Assembly (NCBI GenBank): GCA_002105175.1
Contig: MCGE01000001.1
Location: forward strand, 3,224,001 to 3,288,000
Origin: Absidia repens
Taxonomy: Eukaryota; Mucoromycota; Mucoromycetes; Mucorales; Cunninghamellaceae
Reading direction: 5' to 3'
Length of the DNA: 64,000 nucleotides
Part shown: one piece after another, positions 53,524-64,000 of the stretch
Layout of the letters: each line of letters starts with the position of its first letter
Numbering within the stretch: position 1 is the first letter of the stretch
Translations under genes and position numbers: made by a program
Notes under the pieces: model-generated
What the model was told of the DNA's origin: nothing
The model's database searches: none
The model's input: only the letters and a program-made list of their open reading frames with translations

Positions 53524-54060
53524 AGCTCATTCCTTTTGTTTTTATTCCTTTCTACATATCTCCCTCTTATTTTTTCTTTCAAGTTCACCGAATTGAAATT
53601 AAATTAATAGTCAAGCGATATTTTTATTATAAAGATAATATAGTTTTAGATATATAAGTAGCCGTGGTATCATATGACAGTAATAATAATAAAGTAAAGC
53701 CCAAAATGAAGCCAGTCGAGTAAAATGTAGTATGTTCTTAATTTTATCAAAAACCACACTTCAACAACCTGTACCACCCCTTACTCTGAGTAGATCAATT
53801 TTTACTTCACATTCTTGCTGAACTGCCCCAACATGCATAAATGTGGTTACACATAAAGTCAACGCATTGACTATCAAAATAAGAGAGTAGCAATTTGGAC
53901 GCAACCCATTGTAATAAAATCATTTGGAAAAGGGTTCTAAATGTATATCATATCACAATTTATTATTATTATTATTGAAGAATATAAAATAAAAGAGACA
54001 ACTGAACTGATCAATAACTAAAACTACAAATGTCAAACTATGCTACACTATTTGAGATCA
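53476..54060. other. Intergenic region with (TA)n tract
   Basis: A (TA)n microsatellite lies at 53490-53521, immediately after repeat copy D. The remainder is the 3' flank of CARS with no gene. Confidence 0.55.
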
Positions 54061-57000
54061 TCATTGATTGGCCATTTCCTTGAGGAATTCATCGTGCAAT
54101 TTCTTTTGAGTGTCCCATTCCTTTTGCAATTTCTTCTTGCGGCTTTTGGTGATTTCTTCACCATCCTTGCTATGAGTTGGTAAGCCTTGATCATCAAATT
54201 TGGAGAATTCATCACTGCGGGTTTTAAACAAATCCATGGGACTCACACGTCCTTTTTCCAATTTTTCCAATCGTTTCCGTTCCCGGTCTGCTTGAGCTAA
54301 TTGACGCTTTTTATCCTTTTCAGCCTGGAGGGCCAATTTTTTTTCACGAGCTTCGATCAATTCTTCCCGAGGTACAAGCTTAACCAAGGCAGTTCCATCT
54401 AACAGAGATAATAAATTATCAAAACATAGAATTGAGTTATCAATGTAATTGTAACGGCGGTGTTTTGTGTGTCTCATTTACCTTCTTGATCATCCAGTGA
54501 CACACCTAAATCAACCATCTGTTTATCACGCAAACTGTCGCAAGCTTCCAGGAATTGTTTGTGAGGGACGTTGTCACGAGCCATACGGCGAACTTGATCA
54601 CGGAATCCTGAGAGAGTATGTAAGTAAGGCATCAATGTTTCTTCAACCTATAAATATAAACGTTGTACAGGTGTGAGATTTGGGATACGCTTCAAATTAT
54701 ATTAATTGGATTTACGTTGCCACCAGATTGATCAGAAGAGCCAAAACCAATATCCACACCATTGTCGACAACACCAAACGTCTATTGGGAAGATAATAAA
54801 GTCAGTATTTAGCCGTTTTTTTTTTTCCTTCTTCTTCACTTACCTTCATCATGGAAGTCACCCAAGTGGCAACCTTGCTTAACAAGTGAGGGTTGACAGA
54901 CTTGGAACCAGTAGCAATGTATTTGTTGGTTTGAGATACCAAGCTCATGATTTCATCCATAGCCACGGGTGTGTTGATAGAGTCACAGAGAGCAGCGTGT
55001 ACGGCATCTTGTTTGTCTTGAAGGCTAGATTGTAGTATTCATAGATGAGATAAAAAAAAGTGTTAGTTACCTGATTTGAGTTTTGTCTAGTTTCAATTGT
55101 GGGATCACTTACAAAGATAAAAGTTGAGCTTCAGCAGGACCGAATCGATGAGTCAGACCACCATTAGGCAATTCTGTAGCACCACGACTTCCATCCCCGC
55201 GAATCTTGTGCAATACGCCTTTAACGTTGTCGAAGAAGTTCTACAGCAAAACGTAAATAAATAAATAAATGACGTTAATACGTTGGATCGTAATTTAATC
55301 AATATACCGCTTACCTTCATGGTAGTTTCGCCTTGAATGACTTCCATCATGCTTGATTGCTTGAAATCCATCTTGGAATCCCATTGGTATTGCAAGAAGA
55401 AAAGTCGAATTTGTCGCGCAGTGTATAATTTGAGGGCTTCTTGGATACTGATAAAGTTCTTTAAGCTTTTGCTCATCTTTTGGCCTTCCACATGAAGATG
55501 ACCAGCATGCAAAAAGTAGTTCACCCATTGATTGCAGTTGTAGTGTGCTTCAGATTGAGCCAATTCGTTGTCGTGATGAGGGAAAGCCAAGTCAATACCA
55601 CCAGAATGGATATCCATGTTATCACCCAACACAGCACTATAATTATGCGCAGTAAAATAAATGAATCAGCACCTGTTTGCGTATATATTTTTTTCTTTTA
55701 AATTTATTACCTTGCCATTACAGAACATTCAATATGCCAACCAGGACGACCAGCACCCCAAGGTGAATCCCAAGTAGGTTCCCCAGGCTTGGATCCCTTC
55801 CACAGAGCAAAATCATTCTTGCTTTTTTGACCAGTCAATTTGGCACCCAATGAACCTTCACCGTCTTCGATCAAAGCAGTGTTCCCCTTGGACCAAGGTT
55901 CCAATTTTGCATAATGATGACCATTGTGACCATCATATTTGCCGGTATCAAAGTAGACAGATCCTTGAGCTTCGTAGGCGTATCCATTATCAATAATTTT
56001 TTGTACATAAGTGATAATTTCAGGTACATATTCACTGACCCGAGTCTGAATATCAGGTTTGCGGACCTAGTTAAAAAAAAAAATAGAATCGAAATCAGCA
56101 TACAAATTATTCTTCCCTGCCCTCCTTAACATAATGGCATTCATGGTAGAAAGATACTTTACATTCAAGGCGTCCATATCTTCAAAGTACTTGTCTTCCC
56201 AATAGGCTGGTAAATCACGGAAGATCTTGGGATTGTTGACTTCAGAGCCGTGCTAATTTCATAATAAAAGAAAATCAGTTAGATAGACAAGTTCATCCAA
56301 ATTCGTTCATCGTCAGCAATTTACCTTTTTATCCAATAAGACAGAAAGAATATCTTGCGAAGCATCCAATAAGCTGTCGGCAGCTGCTTTAGAATTGTCG
56401 TTTTCAGCAAGTGATTTTGTGGCACTTGTAATGGCAGATCGAGACGTTTGCTAAATTAAATAAAAATCCATATCAATCAATACCCAATGCATAGCTGAAT
56501 AATAGGGGGACGGGGGGGGGAGAAGTTCTTACTAAGGAAGTCATCGTCATCTTGAATTTTTCATCCAACAAAATGGCTTTGGCGGTTTCTTCAGGGGTCA
56601 TACTGGCATAGAAAGAGGTCCAATCCTTCAAAGCTGATTCAGTCGCGCCAGGTACCTTTTCCAATTTTGAAGAGGCGTAGGCGGTCCAAGCTTCTTCAAC
56701 TGTGCCGATCAAAGCAGAATCCAATTGTTGAGTTGATTGTTTAAGGTTGTTGAATAAGTATTGTTGACGGGCGCGAATAATAATCTATAAATATTATATA
56801 TGGTCATTGTTAGTATGAGTCATATTTTGATAGTGAAGGTAAATGGAAAAAAAAGGAAAGGGGTAGTCGTTTTACCTTGTCATCGATATCGGTCACGTTT
56901 TGTACAAAGAGCACGTCGTATTTGAAATAGTCTTCAAGTACGCGACGAATAATATCCATAGCCAAGTAGGTCCTAAAAACAAACCGTAATATATTGTCAG

Positions 57001-57388
57001 CGACTTAGAGCAGTCTATATCATATTGTTTATGTTTCCTACCGAGCATGTCCCATATGAGAAGCGTCATAAACAGTGGGCCCGCAGTTGTACCAAGTCAC
57101 TTGTCGTCCACGTTTAGGGATAAATTCAGTCTATCGAAAAATTCAAAGAGTTACAGTAAGTATACAATAGGTAGAATTTCCTTATTTGATGCTTACCTTT
57201 GATTTCGTCATTGAATTTTGTAATTTGAGCACAGGCCGAGTGCTGGTTGCAGCAGGCACATGCCATTGAGGTTGCTGTCTACTAACTTCAGAAGTCATTG
57301 TTCGTCGTAATGGTAAGGTGAATGGAGAAGATATTTTAGGGGATATGCGAACAAAGCTTTGGACCAAACGAAAAGGCACTGTTGGCAT
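54061..57388 (-). CDS. CARS1: Cysteinyl-tRNA synthetase, two in-frame starts
   Basis: Thirteen exons: 57388-57197, 57130-57042, 56972-56876, 56784-56533, 56450-56325, 56252-56163, 56066-55711, 55636-55315, 55240-55113, 55024-54844, 54781-54716, 54647-54482 and 54398-54061. They encode 800 aa from the first ATG or 770 aa from the ATG at 57298. Class I signatures are present: zinc-binding [17 protein letters not shown] (HIGH-type motif), GWHIECS, FPHHDNE and KMSKS at about residue 423 of the shorter form. The eukaryote-type insertion and Lys-rich C-terminus are also present. The extra N-terminal 30 residues contain several Arg/Lys and no acidic residue, as in a mitochondrial presequence. A TGA sits directly before the first ATG. 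Confidence 0.95.
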
Positions 57389-57764
57389 TCACAGACACAC
57401 GAGAAAAAATAAAAGAAAAGAAAAGAAAAATAAAATAAAGATTTAAGTGCAAAATAAGGGAGACAGGCAAATATATAAAAAAACCCGGGCGGAGTATCAA
57501 CTTGTTTCTCCCAAGTTTTAAGCCACATCCACAAATCATGCACATGCCACATCGGCCCTTTCTCAGAACCACAAAGATCGTCAACGTGAGTCATGCCACC
57601 ACATCAAAACAAAAGACACAATAATAGCAATAAATGACATATTCAGAGACTATCCCATTTTTTATTTTATTTCAAACTTTGATATACAAACTAAAAACTA
57701 TATACATAAAACATCATTCTACTGTTCTAATACTACTAACAATGCAATAAATCATAAAAAAACA
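57389..57764. promoter_or_regulatory. Upstream region of CARS1 / 3' end of XPD
   Basis: The 376-bp spacer between two tandem minus-strand genes must contain the CARS1 promoter and the XPD 3' UTR. No specific site is claimed. Confidence 0.45.
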
Positions 57765-60700
57765 CTATGTGGGGGCTGCCAGCTTCTTTTGTCGATTTTC
57801 AATGTCCTTGATAGTCCATAACGAGACACCAGTTTGGTTGGTTTCAATTGGCTGGGCCATTGTACGTAGGAACTTCTTTGCGATCCCAATAGCCATATCT
57901 GTTGATAAATTCGTCGATGCTTCAGTCACATATTGATTGATCCATTTCGGTAACTTGGCACGCTTATCAGCTCGCGCAAACCGCTATCACAAAACCAAAT
58001 AGTAAAATAAGCAAGTCATACAATAATGGTCAATAATAGATTCTGTGCATATTAAAGTGTTCATTGTCCATTTTGCAAAGAACTTACCTTATCCGCAAAC
58101 ACCATCAATCCGTAGTCTGTCTTTCCCCGTAACACACGTCCAACACACTGAGCTGCATGTCGCATAGCGTCAAATGTCAAAAAATCATTTTCACGAATAT
58201 GGTGGTTGTCTCGTAAATATTCTAGGCGGGCCTATCAATTGTCAAAAGATAAAAAGAAAGGTCAATATCAAGTCATATATGTGGAGCGGGGAGAGGTTCT
58301 TCTGTACCTTTAAGATTCTGGATTCGGTATATTGATAGGGGATACCAAACATAAGCACAGCACGACCGTAATTGTGATCAAAATCGATTCCTTCAGATAC
58401 TTTACCCCGAGCAACAGATAAAAGAATAGCACCACGCCCATTATCACATGCCTATATAAAATCAGTGAGATACATTAGTTCATTTTTCATCACAACGTTT
58501 GCAGTTTCTCCTGCTTTACCTTTCTGTAATTGGAAAGAGCTAAGCTAGTTTCTGCGGCATCAGGCGTTTCAACAAAAATCAGCTTATGCTTCCAAGCTTC
58601 ATTCAAAATACCCTAAGATTTTCAAAAAAGATGCTAAATATTAGACTAATTGTCTTGCTTGTCACTCTATTTTTATTTTTACCATATCATTCCACATTGA
58701 CACAATCTGTTCCATGTAAAGATAACTTGGGAAGAAACACACAACACCGTCAGGAACAATTTTTGCAAATTCCACCATAATCTGCCCAAAGTTTCGCACT
58801 ACAGCGGGATCATTCCGGACTTCAAACTTCGAACTAACAGCGACTTGGTCGGATCCACGGGTGATGACCTATAATAGCACGACATATTAGATCATAAAAT
58901 TCTAATCCAAGCTTTTATAAAAAAAGGCATTGTAATATTTTGTTTACCATTGGCAAGAAACAATTCCGAGTGAGAGTCATGGCGTAACTTTCTTGAACAA
59001 CAGCTTGAAAATCGAGCATTTTAGGGTACATATCCAAAGGAGACAGGGTACCGGACGTAATGACGACAGTACTAAAACGTTCAAATACTGGACGAATAGC
59101 AATGGCAGCATCCAAACACCTAGATTGTCCGAATTATTGATTAGTCCCATGACAATTCCATTTGCTCTCTTTGTGAGTGTGTGCGTATTTGTAACTTACG
59201 TAAAATGCAAAACTGGATTGGGTATGGTCGCCATGTCCGATTCAAATGGTTCAAGAATAAGAAGGAATCCTATTATGTGATGCAAAGGTCATAAAGTTAG
59301 TAACAATGAATAAGCGCATACTATTTTTTTTTTTTTTTTTTTTTTTTTACCTTTGTCGTAGGTTGCAACTAATGTGGCAAAGGATGCAATACGTTGTAAA
59401 CTTGAGTAATTTTCCAAATCAGTCAATTCAAGTGTTCGGACTAAACTTGTTAACCGTTCCGCACAAAAACGTAGTGGCTTCCGTTCAATAAATGTGACAT
59501 CTTTCAAGTGCTGTAAAAAGGAGACTGGGTTCTCCGCCACCACATGCATCACACGCATCCTAGTCTAATGATAATAGGAGTCAGTGACAGTAAACAGTCA
59601 AAAACAACTTCATTCACAATCAAAAACCCTACCTTGAGATATTCGATAAACCGTCGTAGAAATGCAACAAAATGTTCCGCGCGTCTGATATTACCCGGCA
59701 CTGCTTCCTTCAATAAATCATCAGGCAGTACCGGATTGGCCATAAATGTGTCCTCATCTCTTGCTGCACTAGCATCCCGTAACCCTGTGATATACATATA
59801 AAAAAAAGGTTAATGACGTACATAAGGATCGCTATCAAATGTGCTATACTAGTTTTTTTTTTTTTTTACCTTCGACAAGTTTTGAGTATTCATTTTCTAA
59901 TTTTTGGCGATCCGTTTTCTTGATTCTGCGGAAAAATAAAACACACAAATGAGTAATTATGCATGATCTCATCTATGTTCGCTGCCTTTCTTACTCTGTG
60001 ATTCTGTCTGCTAATAGCCCAACACTTCTTGCACCTGCATCCAAAATGGGTCTTGTAAGATCAATGCTAAGTGATTCGATACAAACGTTATCTAAATACA
60101 TAAATTAAAAACGTTGATAAACAGTCAAATATTTTTGAGGGATTCATTTGGCTTACCTATATTGTGCGCTTCATCAAACACCACTATGCAATCTTTGGAC
60201 ATTTCTTTCGAAACGAGTTCAGCAACCTTGGGATCCAGCATATAATGATAGGAGAAGATAACCACGTTGGCGAATGGAAGCTAAAAACATAGACATAATG
60301 GATGAATTCTGATCGTGCACTCAGCCAACGTACAGTAGTCTTTTTTCTTTTTTCACTTACGGTTTGTCGGACGAGATAATACGGGCAAAAGTTCATTTTC
60401 TTGCCATACTCTTTAAGTTCTTCCAGAGTATAGACGCCATTTGGAATAGGTTTTGGTGATGGTGTTGCTTCCAGTTGTTCATAAAAGTTGCATAATTCGA
60501 TATCGGTATCAATTTCCATGGTTGAATCCTGTTCTTGTTCTTGTTGTTGACCACGCTTCTTCTTTCCAGCTCTTGCACGTACCCAGCTTGCTGTCATATC
60601 ACGACACTTTGAATCCACCAGTTTGCCTTTCTTTTCCTTCGAGACTGTTGGATGTAAGCATAAGTTTTTTCTTGAAGTCAGACCAACACCAAAGAAATCT

Positions 60701-61224
60701 TCGTTGAGTCCTTCTTTTTGCCTGTATGCCATCAAATGGTCTAATTCTGCTAAAGCCTTTTCGATTTCTGGGACAGTTCGGGAGCAATAAACTAGTTTCC
60801 GGTGTTGTTCAGGGTGTTGCTAGTGGAGAAGGGGAGCAAGTCATTAAGAAGGGTAAGTCATTTTTCATTGTTTAGTTTCAGAAAATACTTACCATTTGGT
60901 AGGATACGATTAAGGATAGAAGAGAAACTGTTTTCCCTGTTCCTGAAGGCATCTCTAAGACGCAGTTTCCCTAGTGTTTACAATACAAAAAATTAGTAAG
61001 GAAACAGTAAAACAAAGGATCTACTGTATCAGCGACTTACTTGGGCATCCAATGCCTTTTTCAAATCACACATGTATTGATACTGTTCCGGATATATTTT
61101 GTCATAAGGAAAGTGGACTTCAAGATCATCTATATAAAAGCTGAACACGTCAACGAAGCATTAGAACTAGCTTAGTACCATATTTTGATCAATGTGTTTA
61201 GTTTTTCTGTCAGACTTACATCAT
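57765..61224 (-). CDS. RAD3: TFIIH helicase XPD/Rad3
   Basis: Sixteen exons give 770 aa: 61224-61220, 61140-61041, 60970-60893, 60819-60361, 60280-60157, 60091-59995, 59925-59870, 59784-59633, 59564-59351, 59269-59200, 59119-58948, 58868-58683, 58612-58520, 58451-58308, 58231-58088 and 57983-57765. The 5-nt first coding exon (ATGAT) gives MIFYIDDL and places the Walker A lysine of PSGTGKT at residue 48, as in yeast Rad3. The four iron-sulphur cysteines are in NLCLHP, DSKCRD, ELCNFY and MNFCPYY. The DEAH box is in VVFDEAHNI, and [10 protein letters not shown] is also present. It is a 5'-3' DNA helicase needed for nucleotide excision repair. Confidence 0.97.
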
Positions 61225-61449
61225 GGCAGACAATATATTTACAAAGGATAGTGGTGTGATTGATAGAAAAAAAAAACAAAAGAGAGAGAGAGAAAAAAAA
61301 ATAGATGGTTTGACCTTTTCACAGTCTTGACAATGAGAAAAAGCAAAAGAGAAGCGGGCTTCTGCGCCCACCATTGACTTGCACGTCTGATAAAGAGGGA
61401 AAAAAAAATGTGACGCCTCTTGAAATAAAAACCCGCTGGTTGTCCTCAA

Positions 61450-61481
<32 letters not shown>

Positions 61482-61499
61482 CCACTACAGCTACTTGCC
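61225..61499. promoter_or_regulatory. Compact divergent promoter (XPD / U1A-U2B'' protein)
   Basis: Only 275 bp separate the two divergent start codons, so the promoters overlap or are shared. The plus side ends in a long T-run (about 61451-61480) followed by CCACTACAG just before the ATG. That looks like a 3' splice site and hints at an intron in the 5' UTR. Confidence 0.55.
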
Positions 61500-62766
61500 A
61501 TGTCACAAAACACACCACCACCACCACCGCTTTCTCAAGGTATACCTCCTCAATCTATGTCACCTCAAGGCATGCCACCTCAAGGCATGCCTCCTCAAGG
61601 TACGCCTCCTCACGCAATGCCACCTCAATCGATGCCACCTTATGGAATGCCTCCAAGACCTTATGGTGCTCCACCTCCCTCAGGTTTCATGCGTCCTCCT
61701 CCTCCAGGTTTTATGCGTCCTCCTCCTCCCGGTGTTGGCATTCGTGGTGTGCCAGCCGGCTTGCCAGTCTCTAAACAAGTATTGAACACAACTCCTAGCA
61801 GAACAATCTATGTCAGCAATTTGAATGAAAAGGTCAAAATCTCAGGTAAAAAATCATTCATCAGCCTAGTTACTGAAACAGCTCCCCGTACTCATCTTTT
61901 TTGTTTTTATTCAATAGTACTAAAGAATACGTTGCGGAATCTATTTCAGCAGTTTGGTGAAGTTCTGGATGTCGTTCTCCACAAGAATATTCGTATGCGT
62001 GGTCAAGCCTTTATTGCGTATCCAAAAGAAGAAAACGCCGAAGCATCGATTAAAGAACTGCAGCACTTCGTCTTGTATGGAAAACCCATGGTAAAATATA
62101 TACATATACTCCATTTATAATAGGGTAGTGAATTTGACTTTCTGATTTTTACTGAACTATGTTTCCTAGGTTGTCCAATTCGCGCGAAACAAGTCGGATG
62201 TCCACGCAAAGGAAGATGGCGATTACGATGAACACTATAAAAAACGATTGGAGAAGAAAGGTAAGCCAATGAAAACATAGTGATCTATTTCTGCGTATGA
62301 TAAATATTATCTCACACTTCTATTCTAGAACAAGTCAAGTTGCTCCCTCTACCAGGATCTCACAAACCGACATTCAAAGCGCCAGGAAGTAAGTTGGAGG
62401 AAATGAAGGAGACATGAAGTTGGCCCAGGATCAGCGCATACTTATTTTTTTTTATTGTATGATTTAGCTCGCAATAAAAACTCACCTGCCGCACAACCAC
62501 CTAGAAATGCTATTCCTGATGATTATTTGCCACCCAACAACATTCTCTTCTTACAAAACTTGACTGAAACTACCACGCAAGAATATCTCATCAAGTTGTT
62601 TGAAAAGTATCCAGGATTCAAGGAAGTGCGCATGATTCCTACCAAGAAATCAATTGCGTTTGTGGAATATGACTCAGATTACCAAGCAACCCTTGCGAAA
62701 ATGGAACTGGCCAATCATTCTATTGACGATGATCATGTCATGAAGGTCACCTTTGCAAGAAAATAA
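61500..62766 (+). CDS. U1A/U2B''-type spliceosomal protein with two RRMs
   Basis: Five exons (61500-61845, 61918-62090, 62170-62260, 62329-62388, 62468-62766) give 322 aa. The first about 85 residues are Pro/Met/Gly-rich with repeated PPQGM-like units. RRM1 has RNP2 TIYVSNL and RNP1 RGQAFIAY. After a charged linker, RRM2 has NILFLQNL and KSIAFVEY and ends VTFARK. The paired RRMs and FGEVLDVVLHKNIRMRGQA match the U1A/SNF/U2B'' family, which binds U1 or U2 snRNA stem-loops. The Pro-rich head is unusual for the family and resembles the spacer of U1-C or SmB. A 5' UTR intron ending near 61490 is likely. Confidence 0.92.
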
Positions 62767-63210
62767 TTATCTAGTCTTCACGCCCCAACCCCCTCCCTTC
62801 TCCCCTCTTCTTCACTTTTATTCATTGATCCCTTGTTTATATTCATTTTCTCTCTTATGAACATTGCACTTCCGTTCAATGTAGTATAGTTTTCCCCTAG
62901 TTTTATTTTTTTATTTCATTATATTGGACTCAATAAAAATAAAGTTCTCATTTTGCTTGATATTTATGTTGATATTTGGTAGTGTCTGAATGAGATATGG
63001 GATAGATGTGATTTAAAATGTGGAGAAGACGACTTGTTTGGGGGGGGGCAAAAATAGAAAAAAATCATGGAGATATAGTGAATGGACAGTGCGGGGAAAG
63101 TGATGAAAAAATTCAGGAACTCCGTAAATTTTTGGGCGACAGATCATTTCACTGACATTATAATATACACACAAAAAATAAAAAAGAAGACAAGCATGTG
63201 ATCACAACAG

Positions 63211-63243
<33 letters not shown>

Positions 63244-63437
63244 TTATTCGAAACGAAGATAATCTAAATACGACTACCGTAATTGATTGATGCGTGTGTG
63301 TGGAAGTGGGGAAGGATGAAAATAAGGGTGGGAGAAAAGAAGGGCAAAGTAAAACATATGGTATATCAACAAACAATGGAAGGGGTAAAGAATATATACA
63401 AATGAAAGGGACGGGGAAAAAAAGCTAACTAATCAAT
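62767..63437. other. Convergent intergenic region with (TA)n tract
   Basis: An AATAAAAATAAA element near 62933 can end the RRM gene transcript. A (TA)n microsatellite lies at 63212-63240. No gene. Confidence 0.5.
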
Positions 63438-63488
63438 TCATCCATTGACTTGAGCTGCAGTGGCATAGGCAAGGTCATCAGCAGCGGT

Positions 63489-63530
<42 letters not shown>

Positions 63531-64000
63531 TAATCCCGGCTGATCATCCAATTCGACTGTCTTGAATCCATTGGTGCTGCTTGTTGTAGTTCTTTGGTGA
63601 TCGGCTTGACGTGAGTGTTCATCATCATCATTGTTTTCAACAGCATCTTCTTCATCTTGTAGCGCCATGGCTAAAGCAATTGTTTCTTCGTCATCACTTT
63701 CATCGTCCTGGTCATGGCCGTCCATACCGCTACCGCTACCACCATAGCCATCGCTGCTGCCGTAACCTTGTTCGTGTTGATCATGTCCTACATTATCCCA
63801 GTCTATTTCACCATCAGCTTCACATTGGGCCACCAGATCTTCGAACCAGAGTTCCAGGTACTTGTCACTTTCATCCTTGAGTTGTCTTGCTTCAGTGTTG
63901 TTACCATCGGCAGCTAAATCTTCTATTCGTAGCATGAGATGTCGTAATTGACCGAGTAGATCAGCTGAAATTTCACCAGTAGAAGGAGTTGTTTTGATTT
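63438..64000 (-). CDS. C-terminal part of an acidic protein (runs off window)
   Basis: The frame is open from the window edge to the stop at 63438, and only the C-terminal about 187 residues are seen. It begins with helical sequence (TPSTGEISADLLGQLRHLM, then LRIEDLAAD). A Gly/Asp-rich spacer and a very acidic tail follow, with a run of 14 Asp encoded by an (ATC)n repeat (about 63490-63530, plus strand). The element EETIALAMALQDEE resembles a ubiquitin-interacting motif but lacks its usual Ser. I do not recognise the family. The sequence upstream of 64000 is needed to name it. Confidence 0.7.

Noticed and set aside
61374..61499. Upstream in-frame extension of the RRM gene (Met at 61374)
   Set aside because: It translates a long T-run into poly-Phe and contains a likely 3' splice site. 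The ATG at 61500 starts the recognisable protein.

Overview
This window is nuclear DNA of a filamentous fungus. The genes are intron-rich, with short introns (about 50-150 bp) running from GTAAGN to (T)AG. Intergenic DNA is AT-rich and full of A/T homopolymers. Sho1, an AzgA-type purine permease, a DPP5-like secreted peptidase, a Pho80-type cyclin and a Kv-beta-type aldo-keto reductase point to fungi. The intron density (16 coding exons in XPD/RAD3) and small secreted and membrane proteins suggest an early-diverging lineage, most likely Mucoromycota. That placement is inference. No CRISPR array, tRNA gene or intact rRNA gene was seen.

Layout, left to right: repeat copy A (about 240-1150); FMO (-, 1635-3337); a Gln-rich tetraspan protein (-, 3644-5138); purine permease with a frameshift (-, 6100-8212); NAA10 (-, 10025-10947); an intron-like block without open exons (about 11200-12960); a 730-aa Ser-rich protein (+, 13218-15488); repeat copy B and a degenerate antisense 28S rRNA fragment (16690-18205); p24 cargo receptor (+, 18791-19548); MpaB/DUF2236 oxygenase (-, 20942-22310), divergent from MOT1/BTAF1 (+, 23137-29724); a 0.7-kb hexanucleotide array (30066-30762); NDUFS5 (-, 30946-31435); MFSD10-like transporter (+, 31682-33271); SHO1 (-, 33761-34857); RPS29 (-, 35177-35508); DPP5-like peptidase (+, 37313-40196); repeat copy C (about 40760-41575); UBE2E-type E2 (+, 42304-43280); Kv-beta-like AKR with an altered active site (+, 44086-45765); RlpA-like secreted protein (+, 46623-47161); Pho80-like cyclin (-, 47396-48270); unresolved exon-like fragments (48364-49475); RNR2 (+, 49840-51099); repeat copy D (about 52545-53475); cysteinyl-tRNA synthetase (-, 54061-57388); XPD/RAD3 (-, 57765-61224), divergent from a U1A/U2B''-type RRM protein (+, 61500-62766); and the C-terminal part of an acidic protein (-, 63438-64000, cut by the window edge).

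The gene set is mostly housekeeping: transcription and TFIIH repair (MOT1, XPD), splicing, translation, dNTP supply, respiration, secretion and osmosensing. Genes are monocistronic and no biosynthetic cluster is seen. The less ordinary content is a four-copy non-coding repeat family with a CACGTG box and internal poly(A) signals, the rRNA-derived fragment, the AKR that lacks three of four catalytic-tetrad residues, a CysRS with two in-frame starts suited to dual targeting, and two intron-like regions without a readable protein. Exon coordinates were worked out by hand from splice signals and reading-frame continuity.
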